From assembly GCA_951213105.1 (NCBI GenBank), contig OX578145.1, forward strand, positions 10,640,610 to 10,704,609: a DNA stretch of 64,000 nucleotides. Direction: 5' to 3'. The translations under genes and the position numbers were made by a program. How positions within the stretch are numbered: the first letter of the stretch is position 1; every line of letters begins with the position of its first letter. Below, piece by piece: positions 35,351-48,808 of the stretch. The stretch is from Amaurobius ferox. Lineage: Eukaryota; Arthropoda; Arachnida; Araneae; Amaurobiidae. A model generated the notes under the pieces. The model searched no databases and had not been told where the DNA came from. It worked only from the letters and a program-made list of their open reading frames with translations.

Positions 35351-37604
35351 CACGTTTCCCGTCTAGCAGGCCCCTACCATGATGATAAGGAACTATCCCC
35401 CTTGAATATTCATCAACAGAGACTAATGCTATTTATTATGTGCCCTACTCCTCACTCCTTTCCCATTAACAGCCATTGAAGGAAATTAATGTCGTTACCA
35501 TACGGAAAAAAAATTGCCTAGTCGCATCTATTGGAAACATTCCACTTAAATTATCTACACCTATTTTGCCATCAAAATAAAAGTAAAACATGAAAGAGCT
35601 TGGAATACAGACTATTTAAAGTTGAAATCTCCCACAAAAAATGTTCATGCACAATCAAGACAAATTTGATTGTTGCAATAAAAAGTTGCAGTTTTTACCG
35701 ATTTAAGGATAACTTAAGAAACAGAACATTCAGTCATTATTATACAAAAACACAGTGAATACGAAAAAATCTGGGAGATGATTCACACTCGTTAATGACG
35801 AAATTTCGATAAGAGAAAATCCATGGATTACAATACAGAAAGACAAATATGACAAATACAGAAAGAAAATCATCCCTTCGGAATGATTTCAGTCACTCCC
35901 CTGTCTTGACAGTCTGAAAAATTGGAATTTTGGCAAATCAGTTTAAATTAAATGTAACATAAGAAATACCTGTAAAAGAAAAACTGTTGATCCTATTAAT
36001 AACATGAAAAAAAAGTATTAAAATGTCTGATTGGAATGATTGAAAAAATGGACAAGGGGTTTCCTTCTTAGATTTCGTCGTATTTTTGTTTGTTAATTAG
36101 AATTCGACAATAACAATGTGACATGTGAGCAAAGAAAAATACACAGAAAGTAAAAGCAAATGTCAAATCACATAGTGTTAACAGTGGCACTCACAGTTAA
36201 AATTTCTTATATTTTATCCAAAGTCAAAATGCTTTCATTTTCAATTTAACTGTGGGCTGTTAATGAAGTTACTGGCTTAATTAAAATGAAATAATAGACA
36301 AATTCATGTAAAATATAGTTATTATTGTTTAAATTATTCTCTGTATTTTGTAACAAAGCTAAATAATTTTTTATATCGTTTGAAAATTGGGGTATTAATC
36401 ATGCATTTTGGGATATTGTTAATAAATTATTAAAGATAAAAACGGAAAAAAATTATTGGATAAAAAATTACTCCCTTCCCCATCTCAAAAAAATAATTTA
36501 GGAAACTGAAAAAATAAGAACAATTTTTCATAATTAAGAAATTATAGAAATAGCTTGCTTTGCCTATGTGAACAGATGTAGTTAAAAATAATATTCCCAA
36601 GGAAAAGTTGATTTAACAGACAATCGACAGATTGATGGGCTTATGCAGGGAGGGGGTCTGGTAATTATATTATCTTGATGTTTGGTGTTTTTGTTCTATA
36701 GGAAAGTGTAAAGGGCATTTTCTGCAACTATTTCATAATATGTTCCCACCCAGAAATAGAAATATAAGTATTAAAACGATAACATCATTAAAAAGGTAAA
36801 CCCATAAAATAATACAGAAAATACTTGCAGTTTAATTTATACATTTAACAAAACAATTTTTTGCATGTAAAAATGGCCTATTGCTCATAAAATGTGAACC
36901 GTTTTCATATATAAAGTTCATAGGCCCCTATTAAAAAGAGCCTTTTTTAATTGAAAACATGTGTCCCTTTTTCTTAAAAAAGTGTCATTTAGAAACACCT
37001 TGTCCCTTTTTTGGTCTAGAGTGAACATTAATGAAAACACGATTGACAAAGATCACTGCCATTTTCAGAATTTGATGGGTTTTTTTAAAAGTAAAAATGT
37101 CATGTTTTGCATTTTATTTACGTATACTTTTGAATTTAAAATAAATAAATAAATAAGTATTTAAAATTGTTTATAAATTTTGTGCAATGTAAGCTCAAAA
37201 ATCCATTTATTTTGGGGTATCCCAGATGTATGTGTGCCCTTAAATAAAAATATTGAAAAATTCCTATTCCCTCATGTTGCACCACTGTTTAGCAGCTACT
37301 AGTGTTTCTTGAACATGACACCCACTTTGCAGAGCACTTATATTAAGAATATAGCATTTCACATCAATAGTAACTACTCAGACATTTTAATTACTTATTT
37401 TTAAGCCATAATTCTGTTTAATCAGAAGTTTAAGTAACCTGAAACACAAAATTTGATCCCAAAAATCCAGATTCAAAAGATTCTACTATATATTTAAGAC
37501 CTAATGATAACTTTTAACAATAAAATGATAAGTTATAAAAAATGTACATGTATGTAATTACGTTTTAGTAGAAAGCAAATTCAAATATGAATAAAAAAAC
37601 TTAC
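35351..37604. other. ATRX intron stretch, no gene seen
   Basis: AT-rich intron DNA with only short, random open frames. No inverted ends or recognisable protein remnants were found. Confidence 0.5.
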
Positions 37605-37684
37605 TCTGACGATGATGATGAAGAAGTTTTTTCTGGTTCAGAGGCATCATTGATAAATTCTTCATCAGTGTCATCTCTATATAG
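37605..37684 (-). CDS. ATRX: ATRX/XNP-like short acidic/serine exon
   Basis: An 80-nt exon encoding LYRDDTDEEFINDASEPEKT followed by a run of five serines. It corresponds to the acidic insert of ATRX (vertebrate DSMDEFIASDSDETSMSLSS), a poorly conserved, probably disordered linker between the lobes. The acceptor is TTTTAAAACAG|CTA and the donor TCAGA|GTAAGT. The exon is too short and low in complexity to recognise alone; support comes from phase agreement with both neighbours and its position in the chain. Confidence 0.88.
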
Positions 37685-39164
37685 CTGTTTTAAAATACAT
37701 TTATAATCAGTAATAGTAAATAGTATAATCAGTACATAGTAATTTAAAGTGCATATTAGGGCTATTGTGCTAATAGTCCATAGATCTTATCTAACTCATT
37801 TATTAACCCCCCCCCCCCACAATCCAGGAATAGATTAAAAAAATATCATTTACCATATATATATATGAATCAATTTTTGTATAAGTCTAGTATGTAATTC
37901 CATTATAAAAAATTCAAAATCAGAAACCTGTATATAAGCTGAATTAAAAAGAAAAATCAGCTAAAACGCAAAAAGCATTGCTAAATGTGCGAAACTCGCT
38001 AAACTGTCACCATTAATTGAATTGTATAATCATGCTTGCAGTGCTGATAGTAAAAGATGACTATATATATTGCCTGTCTAACCACATTGCCTGCTAAACA
38101 GGGTGAGGATTGGTCAGCAGGTTGTCAAAACAAGCGTTTCAACTGTGATAACTTTTGTGCAGTAAGTAGGAGATAATTTTTATTTTTATTCAATTGCTCT
38201 CTGCTTTTGCAATTACCAGTTTAAAATTTTGCAACTCTTCACTTTTCTGTTTTTTGCACATTTTAAAAGAAAGATGTCCAGACAAAAAAGGACAGTATAC
38301 TGCTGCTAGATTTAAGCTAACATTTACTGTTTTTGCTGAGCAATCTAACAATTCAATGGCTGCTCATTACTTCATAGTGAACAAAAAGCAGCGATGGAGA
38401 TAAAAAGAGGCACCTTGGGTGTGTGGCAAGAGGAAGGGGGGGGGGGGGGTCGTTTCCAAGGAGCTGTTGATGCTTGCCTGAGACTTGCACTGAGAAAGTA
38501 AAAATATAATGCCATGAGATAAGGTTGTCTGTGGCTGTACATCATAAATGATCATCTAATCTTCAAAAAGTGATCAGCAAATTCCAATGGATAGAAGTGA
38601 GGAAGATCTCATCTTTGAAGAGGACAGTGATGATATTAGCAGTAAGGTGGAAAATGACGATAACCACCATGGTCTGTCCTTGAAGAAAGATAAATTTCAC
38701 AAACTGTTTGGAAATTCAGATGCTGATTCAAACTCCGAAGGATTCAATTGATTTTTTGTAGAATTGTGAGATGTTTAATGCTGATGAATGATTGTGTGAG
38801 CAAATCATGACAAATGAATTGAAAAATATACAACCCTCTGAAATGTAAGCTTTTCCCTGTCATTTATTCTATGTTTTTGTTTTTTTGAGTGATAATTTTT
38901 TTAAATTTATTATTATTTTGAATATAAGTCAATTCCCCTACTTCAAAGGAGGGAAAAATTTCCAAATTTCTTGGTTTATACATGGAAATATAGGTAAATA
39001 AATTAAATAAGATTTCACTCAAAATTATTTTTATTTTAAAAACAAACATTTGTTGTACACAATTCTGTAACACATTTAACTTTCTTAAAATGCAGTATAA
39101 TGTAGTATAATTTCTTAAAATATAAGATAGTTTTACCGCTGATATAGAATAGCTAAAAGATAAA
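37685..39164 (+). other. Intron stretch with a small acidic open frame
   Basis: Mostly AT-rich intron. An ATG frame at 38587-38751 encodes 54 residues beginning MDRSEEDLIFEEDSDDISSK and ending GFN. Such acidic leaders occur at the start of piggyBac-like transposases, but no transposase follows. It is at best a relic. A poly-G run lies at 38437-38449. Confidence 0.35.
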
Positions 39165-40140
39165 CAAGAAAGATCAATCATGCATAAAGCATTGAAACAC
39201 CTTCCAACTGAAATGCAATTTTATGTAAACATCTCTAAAACGTGATACATTCATCATTGATATTTTAAAAATTATTTCAGTATTACTGTAATTTATTATA
39301 CTTGAAGCCTTAAAACTATATTTAAAAAAAAAATAAGAAAATTCTAATTACACAAAATGAGCTTTATTAAAATGAAGGTATTGAAACATAAATCATCTGC
39401 CTCTTAATGCAAAAAATAAATGAATATTTCATTCATATCACTTACATTCCAGACACTAGAGCTAAATAATTTAAAAAAACAAAAAAACAAAAAAAAAACC
39501 AGTAATTTTTACACAACTCACCTAATGTTTAATTTGCTTAAATTCTGCATATGTTGAAATTAGGTTTTGTTGTAGAAATAATCAAAGTAGGTACGGAAGT
39601 TAGATACACATATAATACGCAAAAATGAAGCAGTTTTATGACAGATGCAACACTAAATATAAATGATCTTTAAAAATCAAGATCTTTACAAAGTGTAAAA
39701 AAAAATGAATGCCATAATATATTTTGCTGTGAGTCGCGTGATCTCTTCATATATCATAGGTGTAATTATTATTTCAATTATTATCATATTTTGCTCAAAT
39801 TTTTTTATACATTTTATGTGATAATTTGAATATTTCCTAAAATCTTCGAAGCAATTTTTAAATTTTTACTTTGCTTTAATTTTTTTTTTAAAAATTAGGT
39901 CCTATAGGGTTCAATGTATTTTATTTTTTTAACCCGGATAAAATCCGAAACTAATTGGGTGATATTATTCATTTTTATTCCCATATGTCCCACAGACCGT
40001 CTCAACAACATACTAAAATTCCATTTTGATAATGTCATTTTTTACAGCAGTTATCGTGTAAACTGACAGATAGACAGACAGAATGACCAAAGTCATAAAT
40101 ACTTTTCAACTGTGTGGGAAAGTGTTAAAAACAAATTAAA
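39165..40140. repeat. Repeat block, partner of 22770-24880
   Basis: The uninterrupted counterpart of the block at 22.8-24.9 kb. It carries AACAAGAAAGATCAATCATG at its start and a CAGATAGACAGACAGAATGA run near its end (40067). It lacks the ~870-bp MITE-like insertion of the other copy. Confidence 0.75.
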
Positions 40141-41340
40141 ATAAACTCCTTTAGTGAGAATTTTTTATAAAAAAAAAATCATTAAATGTAAGGATTTCTT
40201 TAAAAGGTAAAATTCAATAAAATTTTAGCTTAGTTGGAAAATAATGGGAAAAAAAGGTTTTCCACTAAAAACAGATGACTTGCTAAGACTTTTCTTGTTA
40301 CGTGTTATTATAATTATTGGGTTTTTTCGTGTATACTAAAAAATGCAAGACTGCATATTCTACCATAAGAACATGTTCAAGGTGGCTGTAGGACCTCAGA
40401 TAAAAAATTCCCTGATATCTTCCTGATGTTTAAATAATATCTTCAAAAAACCCCTGATATGTATCACTTTCTACTTTTACAAAATATCAGTTTAACAAGC
40501 ATAAAAAGTCAATTAATAAAATTGAAAGTGAAAATTAAGAATAAATAATTGAAACTAATTACTTTCAGCATTAAAAAGTATAATAATCGAAGTATAGTAT
40601 TTATGTAAAAGTTATATAAGAACAGTATTATTATAAGAATAATTTTAAAGAATAACATTAAAATTGTAGATAAGCTATAAAATTCAGCTATAAACTCAGC
40701 AGTGTTCTGTGAAATCTAATCAAGAATTTATATAGTTAAATATCACTTATTGCAAAAAAATTATGTATAAGCAGAAGTAGTATTTTTTTAAATCTGCTTT
40801 TCATATCATATGAAATATCTTGGCAACTTTCAAAACAATAAGATAAATGGGACCACTGAGAAACATTGAAATTTTAAAACTTTCTTCTTTTTATTGAGGT
40901 GCCCAATACGCTGTCTCCCATCACATGAAATGCAAATAAAGAATTCTACAAGCATGTGTTGTGAGTCGGACAGTCTTTTTAGAAACTAGGAGCCCCTCCA
41001 TCCCCTGTAACTTGCTTTGTGAATCGGGAGGTTTTGTTTCCTACTTGTTGCATTTGCTTTGCAAGCTATTTCAAGCCAAACTAAAGTTTAAATGGGTAAA
41101 CAGTTTATTTCATCATGTTACCCTATTGTTTTTCTATAAATGCATCAAATATCATATTTATGTATGCTATCGTTTTTGCGGTACAAGAAAGAGAAAATTG
41201 ATGGATGTGTTGATACGAAAGAACATTTTTTTAGTTCAAAAGTCCATAAAAAGTAAAATATCTTGTAAACTGCATCGAAATTAAAAAAAAAAGGGCTCTG
41301 TGTTGCAAAAATTCAACCTCCCTGTTAAAATTTGTGGTCT
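40141..41340. repeat. Intron with a diverged copy of the 41.4/50.7-kb repeat
   Basis: The part near 41155-41280 (TATGCTATCGTTTTTGCGGTA, GAAAGAGAAAATTG) resembles the repeat at 41360-41560. The rest (40141-40950) shows nothing recognisable. Confidence 0.45.
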
Positions 41341-41359
41341 TGCTATTGTTAGTCTATCG

Positions 41360-41560
41360 AGGACGTGAACTTTGACTTTGATATTAAATATTTCTTAAAC
41401 TACAATATATATTGAAAAAAAAAAGGTTAATTTCAGCGTATTCCCCAAATCTTTCTCTACAAGTGTACCCAATTTTATATTTTCGTATAGTTTTTGCAGT
41501 ACGAAACAGAGAAACTCAAGGAACGAGAAATTTGTCAAATAGCTACGGTGGTGGCATCAG
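41360..41560. repeat. Interspersed repeat, inverted relative to 50655-50825
   Basis: Shares GATATTAAATATTTCTTAAA, CTACAATATATAT.GAAAA, 'TAGTTTTTGCAG' and GAACGAGAAATTTGTCAA with the reverse complement of 50655-50825. The 50.7-kb copy abuts the truncated start of the Tc1 transposase. Class unknown. Confidence 0.75.
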
Positions 41561-41591
41561 CTACTTTTTAAAATATTTTTTTTACTAATTT

Positions 41592-41825
41592 CCCCATGGT
41601 GAAGGGGCACCTACGCACCACGCCCACAAGACCCCCCAGGGTATCCCATGGCGAAGGGGAGAAGATTTGCAGCTTCACTTTTATAGAGGCTCACCGAAGG
41701 GCGGAAGTCTGACTTGGCCTCGACATGACAACATCCATGCCCGCTGGTGGGATTCAAACCCGCAACCCTGCAATCCAGCGATCAGATGGAAACACATGCC
41801 CCTCGACCACCGGATAGGCACTATT
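41592..41825 (-). mobile_element. tRNA-derived SINE
   Basis: The minus strand begins GTGCCTATCCGGTGGTCGAG (A-box-like) and shows GGTTTGAATCC (B-box-like) about 50 bases on, as in tRNA-headed SINEs with an internal RNA polymerase III promoter. The body continues through a GC-rich stretch to the CCCCTTCACCATGGGG palindrome at the far end. It is a different family from the SINEs at 49601 and 59258. Target duplication not resolved. Confidence 0.65.
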
Positions 41826-42059
41826 TTTAATATAAAGAGATATATAAATATATTTCCCTGATTTTTCCAGAATGTTGATATTCCATGATTTCCAAGTTCT
41901 GTAGCCACTCTGATGTTAAACAGATGATTAACATTACACTACTTGGTTACTTCGCACACATAGCCCCTTCTTTACATCAAGAAGTCAAATATAGCTTGCA
42001 ATTGTGAAAAAAATTGCCAATTACTGCATTAGGGAAATAAATTTGTGGAATATTTTAAA

Positions 42060-44900
42060 CTTCTATAATAAAAAACGTAGATGTCTGTTTGTCTGTGCCA
42101 TCAGTAGCGAAAAATGTAAATGCCATACACACATGAAATTTGGTATACATGTACTTCAGGACCCTGGACAATATGCCTCAGCGAGATTTTTAAAAAAATT
42201 CGAATATGTTTTTTAGTTACTTTAAGTCAAAGAAGATTCCTATTCATGGCTGATTCGTACCATGTTTTTTTATGGCACAGTAGCTGATGGCACCATCCTG
42301 GTATTTGTGATTTTGTAAATCGTTGTTCTTAAAACATTAAATTATTGCATTTACTGATTTTTGGTTCTATTATGGATGCAATATTCATTAGTGAAACTTG
42401 GCATTTAATTTCAAATTCTGGTGAATTCATTTGTGGAATACTGATAATTTATTTTTCCGGAAGCAATTTCATTTTGTTTGATCGAAAATGATAATTTGCA
42501 TATAAGATCATTATTAGAATGAAAAATACATGTATATTTTTCATAATTTGTGTACTTAAGTATTTAAAAATGTATATTTTTTAAGTTTGATTGTCTATTT
42601 TTGAAGTTATAATGATATCAATGAAAAATTAATTTTAAAGCAAGTCTCCCGGGAAGGAGGCAAAATATACATGCAAATATAAATATATATTTAAATAAGT
42701 TTGTAATGAAGATTTGGAAAAGAATAAAAATAAATTATACAAACATATATATTTTAATTTGTGAGTAATTGAAAAAAAATATATACTTTTCATGTCTCAA
42801 ATAGACTGTAAAATTGTTAAGAGACCGAAAATATAATCATCATATTAACAGCATTGGAAATATCGAAAAATTTTCTTTTAAATAAAATATGAATAGAATT
42901 TATATGCTTAATAGATGAATTTTTCATATGTTGATCTTGCCCGATGCTGCCATCTGTTGTACAATTTTGATAATTGTGCTATATAAGTTAAAGAGCAAAT
43001 TCCGATGAATTCATTAGGTTAAACATATTATTATTATTAATTAAAAAGTACCCGATTTTAATATTGCAATAAAAAATATTACACATTGTCCCAAACTATC
43101 AATTATGTTTCTTCTGTTAGAACATGTACTTTGCATTTGCAGATAAATTGGGAACAAACACACAGTTCTTAATTTTATATGCCCCATATTATTGAAGATT
43201 CTGAATGTTTTTCAAGGCATCAAGGTTCTATTGTTTTTTATTATTAGCAAGAAAATGTACTCAGCATTGCCTGGGATTAAAAATGAGCAGTCGTGGCATA
43301 GCTCTGTGTGCACCCACAAGATAGCTTTTTATTTTATTTTTGTTATAAGAGAACATATTGTTACTTAGTTACATTACTTGGTTTTCATGAATATGTTGTG
43401 AGTTCTGGTGTAGAATTGATCAGCTTGCTTTTTTTTTAGTTTCAGGGTGAGTACACTTTCCTTAAAAAAAAAAAATTGAAGTACTTTTAAAGGACTTGCA
43501 CGTATCATGCAATTATTTTTCAAGGACATCATTTCTTCCATAGTATAAAGTTGTATGCGTTTCTCGGTAGAAAAATCATGGCAAACTAACATTACTGTTT
43601 AATGTTGAAGCCATTGAGGAAATTTTTGGGAAAAAACAATGTTGTTTAGGAATATTTCAGCAACAGCATAACTGCTAGGGAAATTTCCAGAGGAAGGAGA
43701 ACTTCTTAGAAAAAAACACAATGTTGTGAATCAGAAGAACACTTTCAACCCTACCATTTTCAAGCACATTCCAGAACTTTACCAAGAAAATGGGAATTTT
43801 CAAGTACTTTCAAGGCTTTGAAAATGTTAATTGTTTGCATTTTAAATTCTGGATCGCACCAGGTACACTTTCTAGTAATGAAAACAAATTACATATTCAT
43901 GGGTATGCAAGAGATTACCTTTTTAAACATGAGGGAGCAGGCTTCTGGAAATCGGCCGTTCTCGCCAAGTTAAAATTTGGTAAGGAAGACCAATTTTCGG
44001 AAGTTGCCATCCTCTCAGACAGATCGTAAAATAATGGCAAAAGCCGCCACCCTTTTCCATGCCTTAGATGAAAATTGAAATGTTGTCACCTGCAAATCGC
44101 TCCCCCCCCCCCCATACACTTAGCTAGTGTTCATTATCAATGCCTTCTTTTTAGGAGAACCGTCAGGTCTGCATTGTAACCACAGGCACTAGTTTTCTCC
44201 TGAAGATAACTGCGTCTCGACAGGCCTGAAATGATTTGTATTCAAATATGTTAAAAACAAATTTGTGAAAATTTTGTATGGAGTTTGTTTTATTAAACAT
44301 TTATCTTTATATAGCTGAAATAAATGGAATAAGTTCATGTATTCAATTTAAACCTATTTAAAAAAAAATTCAACTCAAGCCAAGCCTGGGCCTAAGCCCA
44401 AACCCGTACAGAGCGCTACCCCTTTTTAACTCTTTAAGCTTTTTAACCAAAGCTATAAAATTTCCATTTGCTGTCATAGATGGGAGTATGTCGAAAGCCC
44501 AGGCCGACCGACTCATCCGAAGACTGAGAGCAGCAAATTGGGCAGCCGAAGATGAGAGTATGTAACAAGTTTTAATTTTTTAAATGTATTCTTCCAGTTT
44601 CAGCTAGAAGTACTTTCTTTTCTTCCCCACTTTGGTTTTAGTTTTAAAACTAATACGTTTACAATTCCTTCATGGCATTTGTTCCAGTTGTCTGACAACT
44701 GAAGTTAAGATATGAAACATCTATTCAGTCCAAGAAGATTTTAATATTGATTCAGTCACATTCCGTAGAAATTAAGAGTGCCAATGAGGTTTAAACTACT
44801 TAGAGGCAAGAGGATTTATATCATTATTTAATATTTATTTACCACTCCTTCAAGTTACCAGACATTGGAAAAAGGAGAGATTCCTTACATCTCATACCCC
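42060..44900. other. Intron stretch with weak repeat remnants
   Basis: 42075-42190 carries GATGTCTGTTTGTCTGTG and ATGAAATTTGGTATACATGT, remnants of the same motif class as 15950 and 23340. The rest shows only short non-conserved frames and poly-C/poly-A runs (44103-44115). Confidence 0.5.
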
Positions 44901-45374
44901 TCTGCCCCCACTCATAGATCGGAATTCCGCTGGGTTTGGTCCTTTATCAGAGGCTCCGTGGAGGCGAGTTTGATCGCGGCAGTTAAGCGCTGTGGGGGTG
45001 GTGTGTGAATATTCAATTATCGCACATCATCCAGAGACAGTTGGTTCAAATTTATTATTGTTGTGCAATGTATTTAAGCACACATGTTAATGAATATAAT
45101 GTGAAAAAAATTCTTAGGAGGACGGGTAAAAAATTTTAATAGCCGTCCTCGAGGATGGGCTAGATTTTACCGATTTCCCGAAGCCTGTGAGGGAGAGAAA
45201 GAAAAATGAGAATAAATTTATAATATCATCAGAAACATTTTCTAAAATGCAAAATGCAGTAATAAAATGGAATGCAAATTTTTTGATAAAAAAAAAAGAG
45301 GGGGGGGGGATTAATGATAAAAAATCCCTAAACAATTATGCTTTCAGTTGGTAAAAAAAAAAAAAAAAACTTAC

Positions 45375-45617
45375 TTTCTTGTATTCTAATCTCTTGTAAC
45401 TTAAATGACACATATATGGATGGCTCCAGATGCATCTCAAGTTGTTAAAATCTACAAAGAGTGTGCTTCCTATTTTACTACTTTTATCTTTTTTTGCATT
45501 ACTTAGTTTTTCCAGATAGCATTCATACATATTCATCTGTGTTTCAGACAGCTTAACACTGATTACAAATTCATGCTTTGGAGGTAAGAACTTTGTCAAA
45601 GCTGAATAATCACACCT
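45375..45617 (-). CDS. ATRX: ATRX/XNP-like exon, linker between ATPase lobes
   Basis: An 81-codon exon, phase 0 at both ends. It starts RCDYSALTKFLPPKHEFVIS, equivalent to the RKDYTALTKFLPPKHEY segment of ATRX, and continues with ETQMNMYECYLEKL and NNLRCIWSHPYMC (vertebrate SRIWTHPWC). The acceptor is GTTTTTCAG|AGG and the donor AAGAAA|GTAAGT, the donor lying immediately beside a long A/T run. A putative open frame continues past the donor only into low-complexity sequence, so the splice site is preferred as the true exon end. Confidence 0.95.
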
Positions 45618-45898
45618 CTGAAAAACAAATAAAATACAAGTGGCTATAAATAACTGACACAAAATCCATTAGACAAACAGTCACACACTGAAATCAAAAC
45701 AATTAAATCAAAATATGTCAAAATAATTAAAAAAAATTATATATGAATAATAAATCAACATATAGAAATAGGCAAGTTTTGTCAATTTAATGTGCAATAA
45801 TTAAAGGATGGAGATGGATGGAGGGGGGGGGGGGGAAAGCATTTTCTGTAACTTTACAGGTTTTTTCCATCCTCCATAATTTTATTCAGAAATCCATA

Positions 45899-47842
45899 AA
45901 GGCCATATCACATTCAAGAACTTTTGGAACAACCAACTAGTTCAGACAACTTTTCCACCAATTTTCTGGCAAAAAAAGTTGGTGATAAAGTTGTCGGACA
46001 ATTGAAGAAGTTGGGCTAAATGAAAAACTGCGAGTGAAAGCATTGTATTTTTATCACCTTTTTGGCAAGAAATATACAGTTGTGTATTTTGCAACATTGC
46101 GGTTAGGGTTACGGCAGCGTGTTTACAGCTTGGCAATTCGTCTGCTTTACATTACATGGTTATTATAGATCGATTTTGCATTGAAATCTATAAAATTTTA
46201 ATTTGGCCTGATTTTTCGCCCAATTATGGGTTTCGGATTATTTTATAGCAGGTATTTAACCATATATATATAAAGGTATTTATATAAACATATAATATAT
46301 ATACTAGTTGTAATTTGACTTACTTGTTGAATGGCTACAAATTAGCTTTTATTGTTAGGTACTCAACACATTCTATACAGCAAACACTACATCTATTGGA
46401 AACACATAAGCAATTATCCAATATTTATGAAGTATTTTGAAATTGAATGAACTGCTAAATTTATATCAATCATTACTCTATGGATTAGTTTGCTTTCAAT
46501 TAGTATCATTCTTCATAGATCACATTATACAATTAACTACTATAAAATACATTTATTGTGTTTAAAATTTTTTTGATGCTTAACTTAAAATTATTTACAT
46601 TTTAGAGTCTTGAACATTTTATTTCAAACATTGTTTACAATTTAACAACCGATATTCAGACCTTGAAAATATTTTAATCAGTACAGTGTTATGTATTGTC
46701 ATGTACAAATTTATGATATGAAAATTTAAAAAGCGTAAATTTATATTTCTGAAATTCGAATTACGTTAATTTTCAAAGAAAGTAAAATTTAAATGTTAAA
46801 TGCTATTCTCAAAATCATCAAAACTTTGAATGTTGAATACATAGGTTTAAAGCTAAAGAACAAATGTTCTTGATTATTAAACTCCTTTGTACCCATACAT
46901 AAATTATGTTTCTTACATAATGACAGTTCTCATATATACAGACAATACTCATATTTTAGTTATTAGTTTCATAAATAAACAGTATTGCATGCACAACTTC
47001 AATTAAATTGCAAACATTTTAACATTACAATTCTGGAGATAACACACAAACAAAAATGTAAACAAAATGTCATTCAAACACAAGAAAAATTTAGGAACAA
47101 TATATGATAATTTCAAATCAAACTTTTACTATATAGGGCAATTTCTATCAGGGGTTCAGCAATAAAATAGCATATCTGATATAATAAACAGATTGGCTGA
47201 AATATTGCAGTACACATTTATTCCTCATCAAAGCGCTGCAACTCTGTACGTTTAACTTAATCCCAGAAGCGTTCAATATTGGGAATATAAATAGCATCAA
47301 CATGTCATAAGTCAGTTTATGATCATGCAACAGAATATAAATGAAAAATATACAAAACATATCTGTATAAAAGTGCGCATCTTTAAAACTTTTAATAAAT
47401 AAAATATTACATTGATATGCGAATCAAAATTTGTTTAATTCTTCATACCATGTTGGCAAACTTGTTGAATACTCTTCTTCCAGGAAAGAAATATAAATAA
47501 TTCCATCTTAAATAGTATAAATTCATCTGAAAATATAGAAAGATGCAGAAATTTCCATGTTCTTGTTTGGCCACGTTGCTCGTAGATTTCACGCCATAAA
47601 CCAACTGCACCAACCTGTTCTCTACACGTGACATCTCTACTACTCATAGCTGATTGGCTGGCTGTTGAAAAATTGTTCCAAATGAACAACTTTTTCTGCT
47701 CGATCCCAAAAAAGTTGTTCAGGGTTGTCCCAACTTTTTGCGTTTATCACACATGCATTTTCTCCCAACTCGGGGTAAAAATTGTTCAAAAAGTTGGTTG
47801 TCCGAAAAATTGCCTGAAAAGTTCTTGAATGTGACATGGCTT
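45899..47842. mobile_element. 1.9-kb TIR element of uncertain superfamily
   Basis: Left end AAGGCCATATCACATTCAAG and right end CTTGAATGTGACATGGCTT are inverted. The match continues inward with GAACTTTT..., 'CAACCAACT' and a series of AAGTTG/CAACTT words in both ends. TA flanks both sides. No transposase-like frame exists inside. The end sequence does not fit a superfamily I can name. Confidence 0.7.
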
Positions 47843-47879
47843 TAAGAATTACAGAAAATCTGTAATGGTTGGTATCTCT

Positions 47880-48768
47880 GAGACAGACAGACAGAAAGAT
47901 CAAAGTCATAAACACGTTACAACTATGTTAGAAAGTGTTAATAAAAGAATGTAAATTAAAAAAAAATAATAAGAGAATACTGTAAAAGGATATCATTACA
48001 AAAATAATATATTTCAATATGTTTTGAAGAATAGAATTTATTTATGTGCATATGGGATTAATATATAAGCATTGCTTTGAAGGATTACAGGATCTCTAGT
48101 AAGTATTGCAAATGCATAAATAGAAACTTTCTTAATTACTCACTTGAACACATCCTTCCAAAAGCTTGTGAAGAATATGAATACGTTTTTTCATAAGTGT
48201 CACATCACGCTCATTAGAATCATCATATTGTCCATTTATAATTGGATTGACAAATCTATTTCTGAATTCTTTGGCAGTTCCCAAAAGATTAGGCTTCACA
48301 AAACTTAACATACAATGATCTATAGAATAAATTTAAAATAAGTTATTTTAAAAACTGACAAATTAAATAAAAAGATTAATAGAATCAAGAAAAATCAATA
48401 GAGAGAAATGGATGTTATCAATAAGTAAGAAATATTATAAATATTTTATGTTTTAGTCATCTAATAATCAAAATAAAGATACATTATTTTCAGTTTTAAA
48501 ACAATGAATTGTAATGTTTTCATGTTAACATTTTTTTTGCTCATGCATCTTTTACATATTCATTCTATAATTCATTTTTGAATCAGATTTAATAAATAAG
48601 AAGATATTTGTTTTATTAATATAAAATGCAAAAATGTGTGTGTTTTGATGGAAATTGAATTAAAACTAGTATCAGCAGAAATACAAGGAATAATACTGAA
48701 ATGAAAAAAATTAATGTGATATAAAATTTGAAATAATTTAGCCACAGACTTGCTCCCAATTAAGCTTT

Positions 48769-48808
<40 letters not shown>

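Noticed and set aside
38587..38751. Independent small acidic protein gene
   Set aside because: No splice context or conserved domain; resemblance to piggyBac leaders is compositional only, so it is kept as a possible relic.
43790..44029. 79-codon plus-strand open frame
   Set aside because: Biased, repetitive composition, no recognisable domain and no splice context; similar lengths are expected by chance.
44195..44235. Possible hammerhead motif (CTGAAGATAAC...CTGAAAT)
   Set aside because: CTGA is not followed by the GA of the core, and no stems II or III can be drawn.
45336..45374. Extension of the ATRX exon beyond the GT donor at 45374
   Set aside because: The translation becomes a phenylalanine run from a poly-A/T tract, while the donor and phase fit the next exon perfectly.
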